64,000 nucleotides of DNA from Synechococcus sp. C9 (GCF_022984075.1 NZ_JALAAD010000001.1:1282455-1346454), one strand, 5' to 3'. Shown: positions 8,348-16,731, counted from the stretch's first letter. The notes: generated from the letters alone by a model not told the origin. Program-made: numbers and translations.

Positions 8348-8562
8348 CAGTTCAGCTTAAAGGCGGGTTCCAATTCTTCGGGGAAAAACCAGGTTTGGCT
8401 TTGGTCATTGAAACGCACGATCAGCCCAATTCCCTTGCCATCCACCACCCGCATATCACTCACCACGCCGACTTGACCCAGTTTTTTGCTGATTTCAGAG
8501 CCGACCCGGTCTTTCAAACAGCACACCCGCACTTGCTGACCGACATACATTTCTGCCGCCAT
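8347..8562 (-). CDS. DUF2862 small cyanobacterial protein
   Basis: 71 aa, close to the family's usual length. SH3-like barrel pattern: MYVGQQVRVCCLKDRV, KLGQVGVVSDMRVVDGKGI, then VRFNDQSQTWFFPEEL with the conserved C-terminal WFF(P)EEL. Function unknown; the family is nearly restricted to cyanobacteria. It is the first gene of the operon with the Get3d-like and M48-like genes, and its stop overlaps the next start. An association with membrane-protein handling is inferred only from that context. Confidence 0.85.
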   Translation of the reverse strand: MAAEMYVGQQVRVCCLKDRVGSEISKKLGQVGVVSDMRVVDGKGIGLIVRFNDQSQTWFFPEELEPAFKLN

Positions 8563-8649
8563 ACGCCTTTATCCTAGGGAACCAATGCCCAGTTTAGCGG
8601 GTTTGGGGGCAAGTTTGTTACATTGAGGATGCTTTTGTGCCAAACATCC

Positions 8650-9138
8650 ATGAGCAACCCACCGACTCGCCTGCTGTTTGTCTGCATGGGCAATATCTGC
8701 CGTTCCCCGGCGGCGGAGGGGATCATGAACCATTTACTCCGGCAAGAGAATCTGCAGGAACAATACGTTTGCGATTCGGCGGGGACGATTGGCTATCACC
8801 GGGGCAGTCCCCCGGACGAGCGGATGCAGTTGGCGGCGAAAAAACGGGGCATTCGCCTCACCGGGCGGGCACGGCAATTTGAGCGGGCGGACTTTGCCAA
8901 TTTTGACCTGATTTTAACGATGGACCGGCAAAACTATTGGGATGTCCTGGCGCTGGACGGGCAGAACCAATACGGGCATAAGGTGAAAATGATGTGCGAA
9001 TTTTGCCGCACCTATCCCTACAAAGAAGTCCCTGACCCCTACTACGGCGGGGCGGAGGGGTTTGAATTGGTCTTGGATTTGCTCACGGATGCCTGCAGCG
9101 GGCTGTTGGCTGATTTGCGCCAGGGTAAAGTTCCCTAG
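8650..9138 (+). CDS. Low-molecular-weight protein-tyrosine phosphatase
   Basis: 162 aa. The catalytic loop CMGNICRS (C12, R18) is at the N-terminus, with the general acid in VPDPYYGG (D129), both exactly placed for the family. It removes phosphate from tyrosines (cytoplasmic), often regulating polysaccharide or photosynthetic proteins in bacteria. The ATG at 8650 fits the family N-terminus (a few residues before RLLFVCMGN); an in-frame start at 8623 would add nine unlikely residues. It runs convergent with argJ, the two stops overlapping by 4 bp. Confidence 0.93.
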   Translation: MSNPPTRLLFVCMGNICRSPAAEGIMNHLLRQENLQEQYVCDSAGTIGYHRGSPPDERMQLAAKKRGIRLTGRARQFERADFANFDLILTMDRQNYWDVLALDGQNQYGHKVKMMCEFCRTYPYKEVPDPYYGGAEGFELVLDLLTDACSGLLADLRQGKVP

Positions 9139-10343
9139 GTGGTGTATTCGGCGTTAATGCGGACATAGTCATAGCTCAGGTCACAGCCCCAGGCGTAGCC
9201 CACCCCTGGTCCGTCCCCCACCTGCACCTGGATCACCACCGGGTCGGAATGCAGATAGTTTTTCCCCGCCTCCCGGTCAAAGGGCAGGGGTTGTCCCGCC
9301 CGCATCAGGGGAATCGGTCCCAGGTCAATCGCCAGGTCATCCGGGTTAAAGGGCACTCCCGCCCGTCCTGCCGCCGCCGCAATCCGCCCCCAGTTGGGGT
9401 CCCGCCCAAAGACCGCCGATTTGACCAACAGGGAGCCGCTGATGGTGCGGGCAAGGGTTCGGGCGGCTTGATCCGTATCCGTACCCCGCACCTGCACTTC
9501 AATCAAACAGGTGGCTCCCTCCCCGTCCCGGGCGACTTTTTTGGCGAGTTGGATACAGGCTTCCGTCACCATCGCCCTCAGAGTGGGCACCCTGGGGTCA
9601 TCTGCCCGGATGACCGTTCCCCCCGCCGCCCCATTCGCCAAAGCCAACAGCATATCATTGGTGCTGGTGTCCCCGTCCACGGTGATTTGGTTAAAACTGA
9701 CCGCCACCGCCTCTTGGAGCAGCTTTCGCCACAGACCCGCCTCCACCGGGGCATCACAGGTGACAAAAGCCAACAGGGTCGCCATATTGGGGTGGATCAT
9801 CCCGGAACCCTTGGCGATGCCCCCAACCCGGATGGGTGGCTGGAGGTCGGTACTTTCCAGGGCAATGGTTTTGGTCACCAAATCCGTGGTGAGAATCCCT
9901 TGGGCGGCTAAATCCCCCCCCTCCCGGGTGGTCACGGCCAGCAGGTCAGGAATTGCCCCCACCAGTTTATCCATCGGGATCAACCGGCCAATCACCCCGG
10001 TCGAAGCCACCAAGACTTGATTGGGCGCAATCCCCAGGGCCTCCGCAAAGGCGGTTGCGGTGGTACAAGCGTCCTGCCACCCCTGATGACCGGTAGCGGC
10101 ATTGGCCTGCCCGGCGTTACAGACAATGGCGTGAACCGGTTGGCCGGTCTGGAGTTGTTGCTGGCAGTAGGTGACACAGGCCGCCCGCAGTTGGGAAGTG
10201 GTCAAGGCCCCGGCGGCGACCGCAGGCTGTTCCGAGTAAATCAAGGTCAAATCCAAGGCCCCGGAAGGTTTTAACCCCGCCCGCACTGCCCCCGCCCGAT
10301 AGCCCTGGGGAGCCGTGACCCCACCGGGAATTTCTCGCCACAT
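9135..10343 (-). CDS. argJ: Glutamate N-acetyltransferase / ornithine acetyltransferase ArgJ
   Basis: Transfers acetyl between N-acetylornithine and glutamate, recycling the acetyl group in arginine synthesis. About 402 aa. The autoprocessing site is the conserved PNMATLLAF, with the threonine nucleophile near residue 189, giving alpha and beta chains. The oxyanion-hole segment VASTGVIG and the C-terminal GCDLSYDYVRINAEYTT are intact. ATG 10343 is preceded by AAGG; GTG at 10352 would add three residues. It stands alone on its strand; the roughly 210 bp upstream (to 10555) hold no gene and probably contain its promoter. Confidence 0.94.
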   Translation of the reverse strand: MWREIPGGVTAPQGYRAGAVRAGLKPSGALDLTLIYSEQPAVAAGALTTSQLRAACVTYCQQQLQTGQPVHAIVCNAGQANAATGHQGWQDACTTATAFAEALGIAPNQVLVASTGVIGRLIPMDKLVGAIPDLLAVTTREGGDLAAQGILTTDLVTKTIALESTDLQPPIRVGGIAKGSGMIHPNMATLLAFVTCDAPVEAGLWRKLLQEAVAVSFNQITVDGDTSTNDMLLALANGAAGGTVIRADDPRVPTLRAMVTEACIQLAKKVARDGEGATCLIEVQVRGTDTDQAARTLARTISGSLLVKSAVFGRDPNWGRIAAAAGRAGVPFNPDDLAIDLGPIPLMRAGQPLPFDREAGKNYLHSDPVVIQVQVGDGPGVGYAWGCDLSYDYVRINAEYTT

Positions 10344-10555
10344 GAACGGCACCTTTTTACGCAGTTGATTTTCATAATATACAGCAATGCCATTTGAATT
10401 GTGAGTAAAAATTGGTACAGAGACCCTGTGGAGACAATTAAAAAAATTCCTATTTAGACAGTCAAAAATTACAGGTTATTGCCCCCTTTGCGGTTTGAAT
10501 AACCCTAGGGATTCTCTGGTGGAATTTCACTAATAAATTTATCGCTTTATGGCTC

Positions 10556-11161
10556 CTAACCTCCCCCGAGGGCTTGGGTGAGGACATAGATGGCTCCCAC
10601 TAAAATCGCCCCGCCCGCCCACCGCATGGTCGCTGGTGGACAGTAGCGCCGGATCAGTTGCCCCGCCAATAGCCCCAAACCATTCAACCCCAAGGTGGCG
10701 AGGGCAAACCCCAGTCCATAACTCCACCCGGAGACATCCCCAGGCATTTCGGTGCCGTGGGCATAACCGTGAAAGAGTGCCAAAAATCCCACCAACGGGG
10801 CACTGGCATACAGGGGCAAACGGGTACCCAGCAGGACCAACACCCCAAAAATCACATCCGAAGCGATAATCGCCGGTTCCACACCGGGTAAGGGCACCCC
10901 CACCATCCCCCCGATGGCTCCCAGGGTCATCACGCCCACAAATGCCAGGGGCACCACCCACAGGGCCCTGCCCCCCAGTTGCGTCGCCCATAGCCCCACC
11001 GCCACCATCGCCAGCAGATGGTCCAAGCCCCCCAGGGGATGTTCCACCCCATGCCAAAAGCCGTGGGTGACCCCGGCCTGCACGTGGGCCAGACTAGGGG
11101 GAGCCACCAGGAACAGCCAAGTGAGGCAAAATAACCAGCCAAAAGAGTACCGATTCCGCAT
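10556..11161 (-). CDS. hupE: HupE/UreJ-family nickel/cobalt permease
   Basis: 201 aa with a cleavable-looking signal/first helix (FGWLFCLTWLFLVAPPSLAH), then five or six transmembrane segments. The metal-binding histidine motifs HPLGGLDHLLAM and FHGYAHGTEMPG are both intact. The family imports Ni2+ or Co2+; in cyanobacteria such genes are often tied to cobalt/B12. I see no cobalamin riboswitch in the 43 bp between this gene and the Crp-family gene upstream, which is on the same strand and may be cotranscribed. Start at ATG 11161; an upstream in-frame start would run into the neighbouring gene. Confidence 0.85.
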   Translation of the reverse strand: MRNRYSFGWLFCLTWLFLVAPPSLAHVQAGVTHGFWHGVEHPLGGLDHLLAMVAVGLWATQLGGRALWVVPLAFVGVMTLGAIGGMVGVPLPGVEPAIIASDVIFGVLVLLGTRLPLYASAPLVGFLALFHGYAHGTEMPGDVSGWSYGLGFALATLGLNGLGLLAGQLIRRYCPPATMRWAGGAILVGAIYVLTQALGGG

Positions 11162-11204
11162 GGGATGACCGCAGACCAATAGGAAAACCTGTTTGATTGT
11201 AGCC

Positions 11205-11894
11205 CTAACTGTCCACCAATGCTTCCAGTTTCCGGCGGTCCGGCAGGTAAAAATGCTCCGCATCCGGGCGGGTGAGCAGTCCTTCCTGTTCCAGTTTTTT
11301 CAGTACCCGGGTGACGGTTTCCCGGGTGAGGCCGCAGAGACTGCCGAGTTCCCGGTGGGGCAAATTGGGGATCAGGACGCCGCCTTGTTGCACCTGCCCT
11401 TGCCCCTCGGCCAAAAACAGCAATACATCGGCTAACCGGGCACTGCTTTCCGACTCCCGCACCTGCAAGCGGCGGTTTAACTGCTGAATCCGTTTGACCA
11501 GCAACTGGGCCAGCCGAAAGCCCACCTGGGGTTCGGTGCTGATCAAATCCCGAAAGTCCTGCGCCGGTATGCCCCCGACGGTCACGGAGGTGAGGGTCAC
11601 CACATCGCTGGAACGGGGCGAGGATTCCAGGCTGGCCATTTCCCCAAAGAGATTCCCCGGCCCCAGGATATTCAGGGTAATGTCCCGGCCTTCCCGGTTG
11701 TGGGTGACGATTTTCACCCAGCCCTGCATGAGTAAATACACACAGTCCCCCCAGTCCTGTTCCAGAAGCAGGGTGGACCCCGCCGGGTGGTGCCGCAGTA
11801 CTAGCCGTTGGCTCGCCCGGTTTTGGATCGGGGTCGGTAGCCCATGAAACAGGAGGGTGGAGTTGAGAAATTCCGTCAGGGTCGGCGGGGGCAT
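11205..11894 (-). CDS. Crp/Fnr-family transcription regulator (SyCRP1-like)
   Basis: 229 aa. Cyclic-nucleotide-binding beta-roll at residues 15-120, with LFGEMASLESSPRSSDVV: the GE...RS residues that contact cAMP in E. coli CRP are present, so cAMP binding is plausible. A long dimerisation helix (LLVKRIQQLNRRLQVRESES) and a winged HTH at about 175-215 (LGSLCGLTRETVTRVLKKLE) follow. No Fnr-type cysteines are seen, and the helix C-terminus differs from NtcA. It is divergent from mreB, sharing a 141-bp intergenic region. Confidence 0.88.
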   Translation of the reverse strand: MPPPTLTEFLNSTLLFHGLPTPIQNRASQRLVLRHHPAGSTLLLEQDWGDCVYLLMQGWVKIVTHNREGRDITLNILGPGNLFGEMASLESSPRSSDVVTLTSVTVGGIPAQDFRDLISTEPQVGFRLAQLLVKRIQQLNRRLQVRESESSARLADVLLFLAEGQGQVQQGGVLIPNLPHRELGSLCGLTRETVTRVLKKLEQEGLLTRPDAEHFYLPDRRKLEALVDS

Positions 11895-11988
11895 CGGCTC
11901 CGGGGATGAGGCTGTTAGGGTTTATCGGTATTTACCCATTGTCGGAGAAATCTGGCTCCCTGCCCAGGGGTAAAGTCACCAAATCTGC

Positions 11989-11994
11989 TAGAAT
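11989..11994 (+). promoter_or_regulatory. Candidate -10 element upstream of mreB
   Basis: TAGAAT lies 42 bp before the mreB GTG in the divergent intergenic region. No good -35 hexamer stands at 16-18 bp upstream, so this could be an activator-dependent promoter, but the call is weak. Confidence 0.3.
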
Positions 11995-12035
11995 GCACCG
12001 TAACCTGAGCCATCACTGTCACAAGGGGGCGGATT

Positions 12036-13064
12036 GTGGGTTTATTCAGTCGCTTTTCACGGGATATGGGGATTGACCTGGGCACGGCCAATACGCTGGT
12101 CTATGTGTCCGGTCGGGGGGTGGTCCTCCAGGAACCCTCGGTGGTGGCCATTGACCAGGATTTGAAGGTGCCCCTGGCGGTGGGGGAGGATGCCAAACGG
12201 ATGTTGGGGCGGACCCCGGGGAATGTGGTGGCGGTGCGTCCCCTGCGGGATGGGGTGATTGCGGATTTTGACACGGCGGAATTGATGTTGAAGCATTTTA
12301 TCCGGCAGGTGCATGGGGGGCGTTCCCTGGCCCAACCCCGGATTGTGATCGGCATTCCCAGTGGGGTGACGGGGGTGGAACGGCGGGCGGTGATTGATGC
12401 GGCCATGCGGGCCGGTGCCCGGAAGGTGGATTTGATTGATGAACCGGTGGCGGCGGCGATTGGGGCGGGTCTGCCGGTGGATCAGCCGATTGGGAACATG
12501 ATTGTGGATATTGGCGGGGGCACTACGGAGGTGGCGGTCTTGAGTTTGCAGGGGGTGGTGCTGAGCGAGTCGGTGCGGGTAGCGGGGGATGAACTCAGCG
12601 AGGCGATCATGACCTACATGAAAAAGGTGCACAACCTGGTAATCGGGGAACGGACGGCGGAGGATATTAAAATTGATGCCGGTTCAGCCTACCCGGTGGG
12701 GAACGATGACCAGTTGGTGGAGGTGCGGGGGTTGCATTTGCTCTCTGGGTTGCCCCGCACGGTGACGATCAAAGCCCCGGAGGTGCGGGAAAGTATGGCG
12801 GAACCCCTGGCGGTGATTGTGGATGCGGTGAAGCGGACCTTGGAGCGCACGCCCCCGGAATTGGCCGCTGATATTGTGGACCGGGGGATTATGCTGGCGG
12901 GGGGAGGTGCCCTACTGCGGGGGCTGGACACCCTGATTAGCCATGAAACCGGGATTGTGGTGCATATTGCCCCGGAACCCCTGAATTGTGTGGTGTTGGG
13001 AACCGGTAAGGCCTTGGAAACCGCCCGGGGGTTAGACCGGGTGTTCAGCAGTCGTTCCGGTTAG
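12036..13064 (+). CDS. mreB: Rod-shape actin homologue MreB
   Basis: 342 aa. Actin-fold ATPase that polymerises under the membrane to organise cell-wall elongation. Signature segments are the N-terminal amphipathic [20 protein letters not shown] (phosphate 1), [15 protein letters not shown] (phosphate 2) and [15 protein letters not shown] (adenosine). The start is GTG 12036, with AAGGGGGCGG upstream. It is the first gene of mreBCD. The full set suggests a rod-shaped or elongating cell. Confidence 0.97.
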   Translation: MGLFSRFSRDMGIDLGTANTLVYVSGRGVVLQEPSVVAIDQDLKVPLAVGEDAKRMLGRTPGNVVAVRPLRDGVIADFDTAELMLKHFIRQVHGGRSLAQPRIVIGIPSGVTGVERRAVIDAAMRAGARKVDLIDEPVAAAIGAGLPVDQPIGNMIVDIGGGTTEVAVLSLQGVVLSESVRVAGDELSEAIMTYMKKVHNLVIGERTAEDIKIDAGSAYPVGNDDQLVEVRGLHLLSGLPRTVTIKAPEVRESMAEPLAVIVDAVKRTLERTPPELAADIVDRGIMLAGGGALLRGLDTLISHETGIVVHIAPEPLNCVVLGTGKALETARGLDRVFSSRSG

Positions 13065-13106
13065 GGAACAATCGGTGTAGGATGAGGGCAGTTGGCGTGC
13101 GGTGCA

Positions 13107-13865
13107 ATGACCCGGTTTGAACTCCTCCGGCGGTGGTGGCAACGTTATACCTCGCAAATTCTCGGTGGGGTGGGGGTCGTGTCATTGGCGGTGTATTTAC
13201 AAACCACCCAAGCCTGGGTACTGCGGGAACTGTATCGGGGGTTACAGGGGGGGCGGGTGCCGGATACCCGTTTGGCGGACAGCCGTCTGCAGGAGTTGGA
13301 AACCCAGGTGCAGGAATTGCAAATCCAAAACCGCCAGCTTCAGCAGTTATTGAATTATCAGCAAAAAATGCCCTTGGCAACGGTGGCGACGACGGTGCTG
13401 GGGCGCAGTGCCGGGCATTGGTGGCATCAGATTTGGGTGGGGGAAGGCAGTGCCAAGGGGATTACGCCGGGGTCGGTGGTGTTGGCGCCGGGGGGCTTGG
13501 TGGGACGGGTGTTGGATGTCACGCCCCATACCAGTCGCGTGTTGTTGGTCACGGACCCCAGCAGCAAGGTGGGGGTGATGGTCAACCGTTCCCGGGCGAT
13601 GGGGATTTTGGTGGGGCAGGGGACGGGGCAGACGGTGTTGGAATTCTTTGATAAAAATCCCGATGTGAAACCGGGGGATAGGATTGTCACTTCCCCGTTT
13701 AGCACGATTTTCCCGGCGGGGATTGCGGTGGGACAGATTGAGAGTATTGATTGGCGTGCCATGCCTGCGCCCCAGGCGACGGTGCAACTCTATGCCCCGG
13801 TGGAGCGGTTGGAATGGGTGTTATTGCATAGTTATGGTGCGAAACCGGCTCTCCTCGCTCCCTAG
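13107..13865 (+). CDS. mreC: Rod-shape-determining protein MreC
   Basis: 252 aa. One N-terminal transmembrane helix (ILGGVGVVSLAVYLQTTQ), a coiled coil at about residues 55-85 (LQELETQVQELQIQNRQLQQ) and the periplasmic double beta-barrel domain (ITPGSVVLAPGGLVGRVLDV, VTDPSSKVGVMVNRSRAMGI). It links MreB to peptidoglycan synthases. ATG 13107 is preferred to an upstream TTG at 13092. The gene lies 42 bp after mreB, and its end overlaps mreD by 32 bp. Confidence 0.94.
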   Translation: MTRFELLRRWWQRYTSQILGGVGVVSLAVYLQTTQAWVLRELYRGLQGGRVPDTRLADSRLQELETQVQELQIQNRQLQQLLNYQQKMPLATVATTVLGRSAGHWWHQIWVGEGSAKGITPGSVVLAPGGLVGRVLDVTPHTSRVLLVTDPSSKVGVMVNRSRAMGILVGQGTGQTVLEFFDKNPDVKPGDRIVTSPFSTIFPAGIAVGQIESIDWRAMPAPQATVQLYAPVERLEWVLLHSYGAKPALLAP

Positions 13866-14367
13866 TCTGGGGGGGGTACTGGCTACCGTCCTGTCGGCAT
13901 TGGCATCCCTGGCGCTTTTGCCCCTGCGGTTACCGGGGATGGAATTGGCGGGGATTGCCCCGGACTGGCCGCTCATCTGGGTGGTGGCCTGGAGTGTGAA
14001 ACGTACGGCCTGGCAGGGCTTAATCGCCGGGGTGTCCCTGGGCATTTTGCAGGATGCGCTGGTGAGTCCGGGGGTGGGTTGGTGGCCGTCCCATGCCTTG
14101 GGGTTGGGGGTGGCGGGGGCGTTGACGGCACTGTTGCAAAAAGACCGGCTGATTCAAGAGGATTTTATCTCAGTCGCTCTCATTGTCTTTGCGATGGCGG
14201 CCATTAGTGAAACCTTGATGGCTCTGCAATGGAGTGTGCTGGGGCACCGTGCCCTGGGGCAAATTTGGTTGGATCACCAGCGGTTAACCCTGGCATCGGC
14301 GATTTTGAGCAGTCTGTGGGCGCCTTTGGTGTATGTGCCCTTGAGTCGGTTGTGGCCGGAGGATTAA
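13834..14367 (+). CDS. mreD: Rod-shape-determining membrane protein MreD
   Basis: 177 aa with five predicted transmembrane helices (GGVLATVLSALASLALLPL, WPLIWVVAWSV, LIAGVSLGILQDAL, FISVALIVFAMAAISETLM, ILSSLWAPLVYVPLSRLW). The VSLGILQDALVSPG segment is typical of MreD. The ATG at 13834 lies inside the end of mreC (32-bp overlap), giving translational coupling. It runs convergent with the 14364-14789 gene, the ends overlapping by 4 bp. Confidence 0.9.
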   Translation: MVRNRLSSLPSLGGVLATVLSALASLALLPLRLPGMELAGIAPDWPLIWVVAWSVKRTAWQGLIAGVSLGILQDALVSPGVGWWPSHALGLGVAGALTALLQKDRLIQEDFISVALIVFAMAAISETLMALQWSVLGHRALGQIWLDHQRLTLASAILSSLWAPLVYVPLSRLWPED

Positions 14368-14789
14368 AGCCCTTTTTCTAAAACGGTCTGGATTTCATCC
14401 CGTTTGGTTGTCCAACTGTCCGCCCAACTGGTGACCGGATAGGCCAAGGTGAGGATGCCGTATTCAAAACTGGGGTTGGTGTAGGTGCTTTCGCCCCGGA
14501 TGACAACTTTTTTTAAGCCTTCCTTGAGGGCTTCTTTGCCCAAATCGTCGATACAAATTCCCTTAAATGCTTCGATGAGGGGACGAAAAAACACCTTGGG
14601 TAAATTTTCTTCGTACTGTTCTGAGTAGCCTTCCGATACGGCCATAATTGTATCCCAGTCCACAACCACCGGCACATCAAAACCCGCCGCCGCATCCATT
14701 TCCGCCTTGAGTTTGGGGTATTTGTTTTCTTGAAATGCCTTAATTGCCCGCCGTTCGGTCAAACCCATTGTATTGCTCCCTTGCGCCAT
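14364..14789 (-). CDS. Conserved hypothetical protein (141 aa)
   Basis: Not recognised by name. A compact soluble protein: an N-terminal helix LTERRAIKAFQENKYPKLKA, then VPVVVDWDTIMAVSEGYSE, FRPLIEAFKGICIDDLGKEA and a C-terminal strand set (KVVIRGESTYTNPSFEYG). The reading frame continues upstream to an ATG at 14855, but that codon lies within a miniature repeat (14849-14956). ATG 14789, with AGGG at good spacing, is the better start, and ATG 14768 is also possible. No catalytic motif or membrane segment is seen. Confidence 0.7.
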   Translation of the reverse strand: MAQGSNTMGLTERRAIKAFQENKYPKLKAEMDAAAGFDVPVVVDWDTIMAVSEGYSEQYEENLPKVFFRPLIEAFKGICIDDLGKEALKEGLKKVVIRGESTYTNPSFEYGILTLAYPVTSWADSWTTKRDEIQTVLEKGL

Positions 14790-14848
14790 ATCGCCCTGTA
14801 TCATAACTGATTTGCCCATACCCTGACCATGTGCTGACGAATTGAGAT

Positions 14849-14956
14849 ATGGCAATTTTACTTAATTAACGAATAGAAATTCCCCAGAACCCAATGCGGG
14901 GCGGTGCCCGGCGACCCCTGTTCCTATAACAAAAACGTGGCGTAGCAATTTTTTAT
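14849..14956 (-). repeat. Miniature repeat, family A copy 2
   Basis: Reverse-orientation family A copy. The core AATTCCCCAGAACCCAATGC is followed by GGGGCGGTGCCC, with weak terminal inverted repeats (ATGGCAATTTTA at the left, TAGCAATTTTTT at the right). It separates the 14364-14789 gene from rsmD. Confidence 0.6.
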
Positions 14957-15023
14957 GGTGCGAATAAAACAGAGATGCGTTCTCAAAAAATGCGATAAGT
15001 TAGAAAATTAAACCTCAGCAACA

Positions 15024-15509
15024 ATGGGAATGGAACTGCGACCAACCACTGCCAAAGTCCGGTCAGCCCTCATCAATATCTGGCGATGGGAATTGTCCGG
15101 GGCGGTGTTTCTGGATTTGTGTACGGGGACGGGGGCGGTGGCATTGGCGGCTCGGCAGGCGGGGGCACGTTTGGTGGTGGCGGTGGATGCGTCTGCCAAG
15201 GCGATTCGGCAATTGGTCGTTCATGCCAACCGGGAGGATTTCTACGTTCTGCGGGGCACCCTGCCGGGCTGTTTGGCGGGCTTAAAAACGAAGTTTGATC
15301 TCATTTACTTTGACCCCCCCTACGCCAGTGGGTTGTACCTGCCGGTGTTGACGGGAATTGTGCAACACGAATTGCTGGCAAATGATGGGGAATTGGCGGT
15401 CGAACATCACACCCAGTCACCCCTGCCGGAGCAACATTTAAGTTTAATTCGCACCCGCCAAAAAAACTATGGCGATACGGTTTTGAGTTTTTATCAACTG
15501 GTGCATTAA
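15024..15509 (+). CDS. rsmD: RsmD-like 16S rRNA guanine-N2 methyltransferase, short N-terminus
   Basis: 161 aa. SAM-dependent methyltransferase of the 16S rRNA m2G966 type: the opening LRPTTAKVRSALINIW is the conserved RPT(T/S)xRVREALFNI block, the SAM loop is FLDLCTGTGAVALAA, and the catalytic motif is FDPPYASG. Other RsmD proteins have about 15-20 residues before the RPT block (an IxGxxRGR-type strand). Here an in-frame TAA stands four codons upstream of the ATG, so that segment is absent. A MITE-like repeat ends about 70 bp upstream, so a 5' truncation or re-start is possible. The core looks intact. Confidence 0.82.
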   Translation: MGMELRPTTAKVRSALINIWRWELSGAVFLDLCTGTGAVALAARQAGARLVVAVDASAKAIRQLVVHANREDFYVLRGTLPGCLAGLKTKFDLIYFDPPYASGLYLPVLTGIVQHELLANDGELAVEHHTQSPLPEQHLSLIRTRQKNYGDTVLSFYQLVH

Positions 15510-15559
15510 CCCTTTAGAACTGCCAGGGAGCAATCCATAGGCACCTCCTTTGGGAATAC

Positions 15560-15871
15560 TCACGCCACATCTACAAGGGACTTCAGACCCAGAATCCAAA
15601 GAATTTTGCCTTCAATAAGTTCCAATTCCCGCTTATGGGCAATCGGCTCCGTTTCCAAACGTTTATAGACTTGGGTGAGATGCTCCAATTCCGCAACGGC
15701 ATTTTTTACGGAATCTTCCTCTAAATATAAATCCGCTAACGCCGCATCCAAGTCACATACCGTCGAAATTTCTGGGCTGGCTCCATCAATCACCACTGAC
15801 CGCAACCGCCCCCGATACTTACTCAAAATCTTGCGGATGATGTATTTGCCAAACACGGATAAGCTGTTCAT
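15560..15871 (-). CDS. Hypothetical protein (103 aa)
   Basis: I do not recognise this protein. It is mostly alpha-helical, with a basic N-terminus (GKYIIRKILSKYRGRLRSVV), an acidic middle (DLDAALADLYLEEDSVKNA) and a helix with EHLTQVYKRLETEP. The start is set by a strong Shine-Dalgarno (GGAGGT) seven bases before ATG 15871; an ATG at 15886 lies upstream of that site. No membrane segment. It stands alone between rsmD and the PSII assembly operon. Confidence 0.55.
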   Translation of the reverse strand: MNSLSVFGKYIIRKILSKYRGRLRSVVIDGASPEISTVCDLDAALADLYLEEDSVKNAVAELEHLTQVYKRLETEPIAHKRELELIEGKILWILGLKSLVDVA

Positions 15872-15878
15872 GTTTTTG

Positions 15879-15884
15879 ACCTCC
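15879..15884 (-). promoter_or_regulatory. Shine-Dalgarno deciding the start at 15871
   Basis: GGAGGT on the reverse strand, seven bases before ATG 15871. It falls inside the longer frame that begins at 15886 and therefore favours the shorter protein. Confidence 0.6.
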
Positions 15885-16178
15885 ACTATTCCAACTCCTT
15901 ACGAAAGTATTAAAGGATTTTCCCACAAAAAAATCTCTCCTAGAGCTTACAGAACGTGCATTTACCGGAGTAAAAACCCTCGGTTTTGCAAGCCATTTGC
16001 CCCAGCCCAAAGAGATTTTTTATTGGTCAATGCCCTAATTTTAGATAAATTTAATGTTTGTTGGGCAAGGGATTTTACAAAGGTTTACAAAAATTTTAAG
16101 GTTCATTTTGTGGGACATTTTGTGCTGAATGATCATGTTTGTTGATAGGGCGAATAAGTAACCCAAATGGGGGATTGC
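15885..16178. other. Intergenic stretch without a recognisable gene
   Basis: AT-rich spacer downstream of the PSII assembly operon and upstream of the 103-aa gene. A short direct repeat (GGGACATTTTGTG, then ACATTTTGTG, near 16110) is visible. Possible short frames here lack ribosome-binding sites and protein-like composition, so I see no supported gene. Confidence 0.5.
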
Positions 16179-16211
16179 GGGGAGCAGAAATGGGAATTAA
16201 CTCTGTTCCCC
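16179..16211 (-). terminator. Hairpin after the PSII assembly operon
   Basis: A 10-bp inverted repeat with one mismatch (GGGGAGCAGA / TCTGTTCCCC) separated by a 13-nt loop, starting 20 bp after the last operon gene. No T-tract follows on the reverse strand, so it may be a transcript-end stabiliser rather than a classic intrinsic terminator. Confidence 0.35.
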
Positions 16212-16230
16212 GGCCGTGGTTCATCGAGTC

Positions 16231-16698
16231 CTAACTGCCCACCATTTCCGCAGTAATGTCCACAATTGGACGCACCAGGGCAAACTCCTGCGGGGTTAAC
16301 CGTTCTTTCAGAACTTCCCCCATAATTCCATAGAATTGGCTACCGGATTCCTGGTGGAAGCAGTGGGCGATGGTTTGGAACCAACAGAGAGTACGTTGCT
16401 TGTAGGCGGTAATATCCCCGGTGAGCAGGGTAGCGGCAATGTAGCGCAACATATCAATGTAATCCCGGCGGCAAATTTTGGCCATATCTGGCTTGTTTTT
16501 GTAAACAAAGTTGGGATAACGCATCAGAAACCGGCGTTCCATTTCCTGCAAAATTTCCGCTTCGGCAGCCTTGATTTTCCCGTAGGCACTGAACCGTTGG
16601 CGCATTTCCGCCAGATAGGTGTGGACGGGTTGCCATTCCTCCGGGGTGACATACCGACCGTCGGCCTTGAGGGTGAGTTGGTTGAGTTCGCTAAGCAT
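16231..16698 (-). CDS. Phycobilisome-fold protein of the PSII assembly operon (slr0149-like)
   Basis: 155 aa, all-helical, and matches the globin-like phycobiliprotein fold. The segment AKICRRDYIDMLRYIAATLL aligns with the KCxRDxxYYLRYVTYxL block of phycocyanins and allophycocyanins, and the cysteine three residues before the Asp is present, which is where the chromophore attaches in true phycobiliproteins. Bilin attachment is therefore possible but unproven. It is the last gene of a six-gene unit whose order corresponds to slr0144-slr0149 of Synechocystis, an operon reported to contribute to photosystem II assembly. It lies 33 bp after the ferredoxin gene. Confidence 0.75.
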   Translation of the reverse strand: MLSELNQLTLKADGRYVTPEEWQPVHTYLAEMRQRFSAYGKIKAAEAEILQEMERRFLMRYPNFVYKNKPDMAKICRRDYIDMLRYIAATLLTGDITAYKQRTLCWFQTIAHCFHQESGSQFYGIMGEVLKERLTPQEFALVRPIVDITAEMVGS

Positions 16699-16731
16699 GG
16701 GAGTTCTCCTAAATGGTATGGGTCAAACGCA

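Noticed and set aside
10353-11204. Cobalamin or nickel riboswitch before hupE
   Set aside because: The gap before hupE is only 43 bp and has no B12-box or NiCo-like helices; the 53.6 kb gap before cobN is also too short and lacks the conserved elements.
15675-16145. 156-codon plus-strand frame
   Set aside because: Partly antisense to the 103-aa gene, no ribosome-binding site, and unlikely composition.
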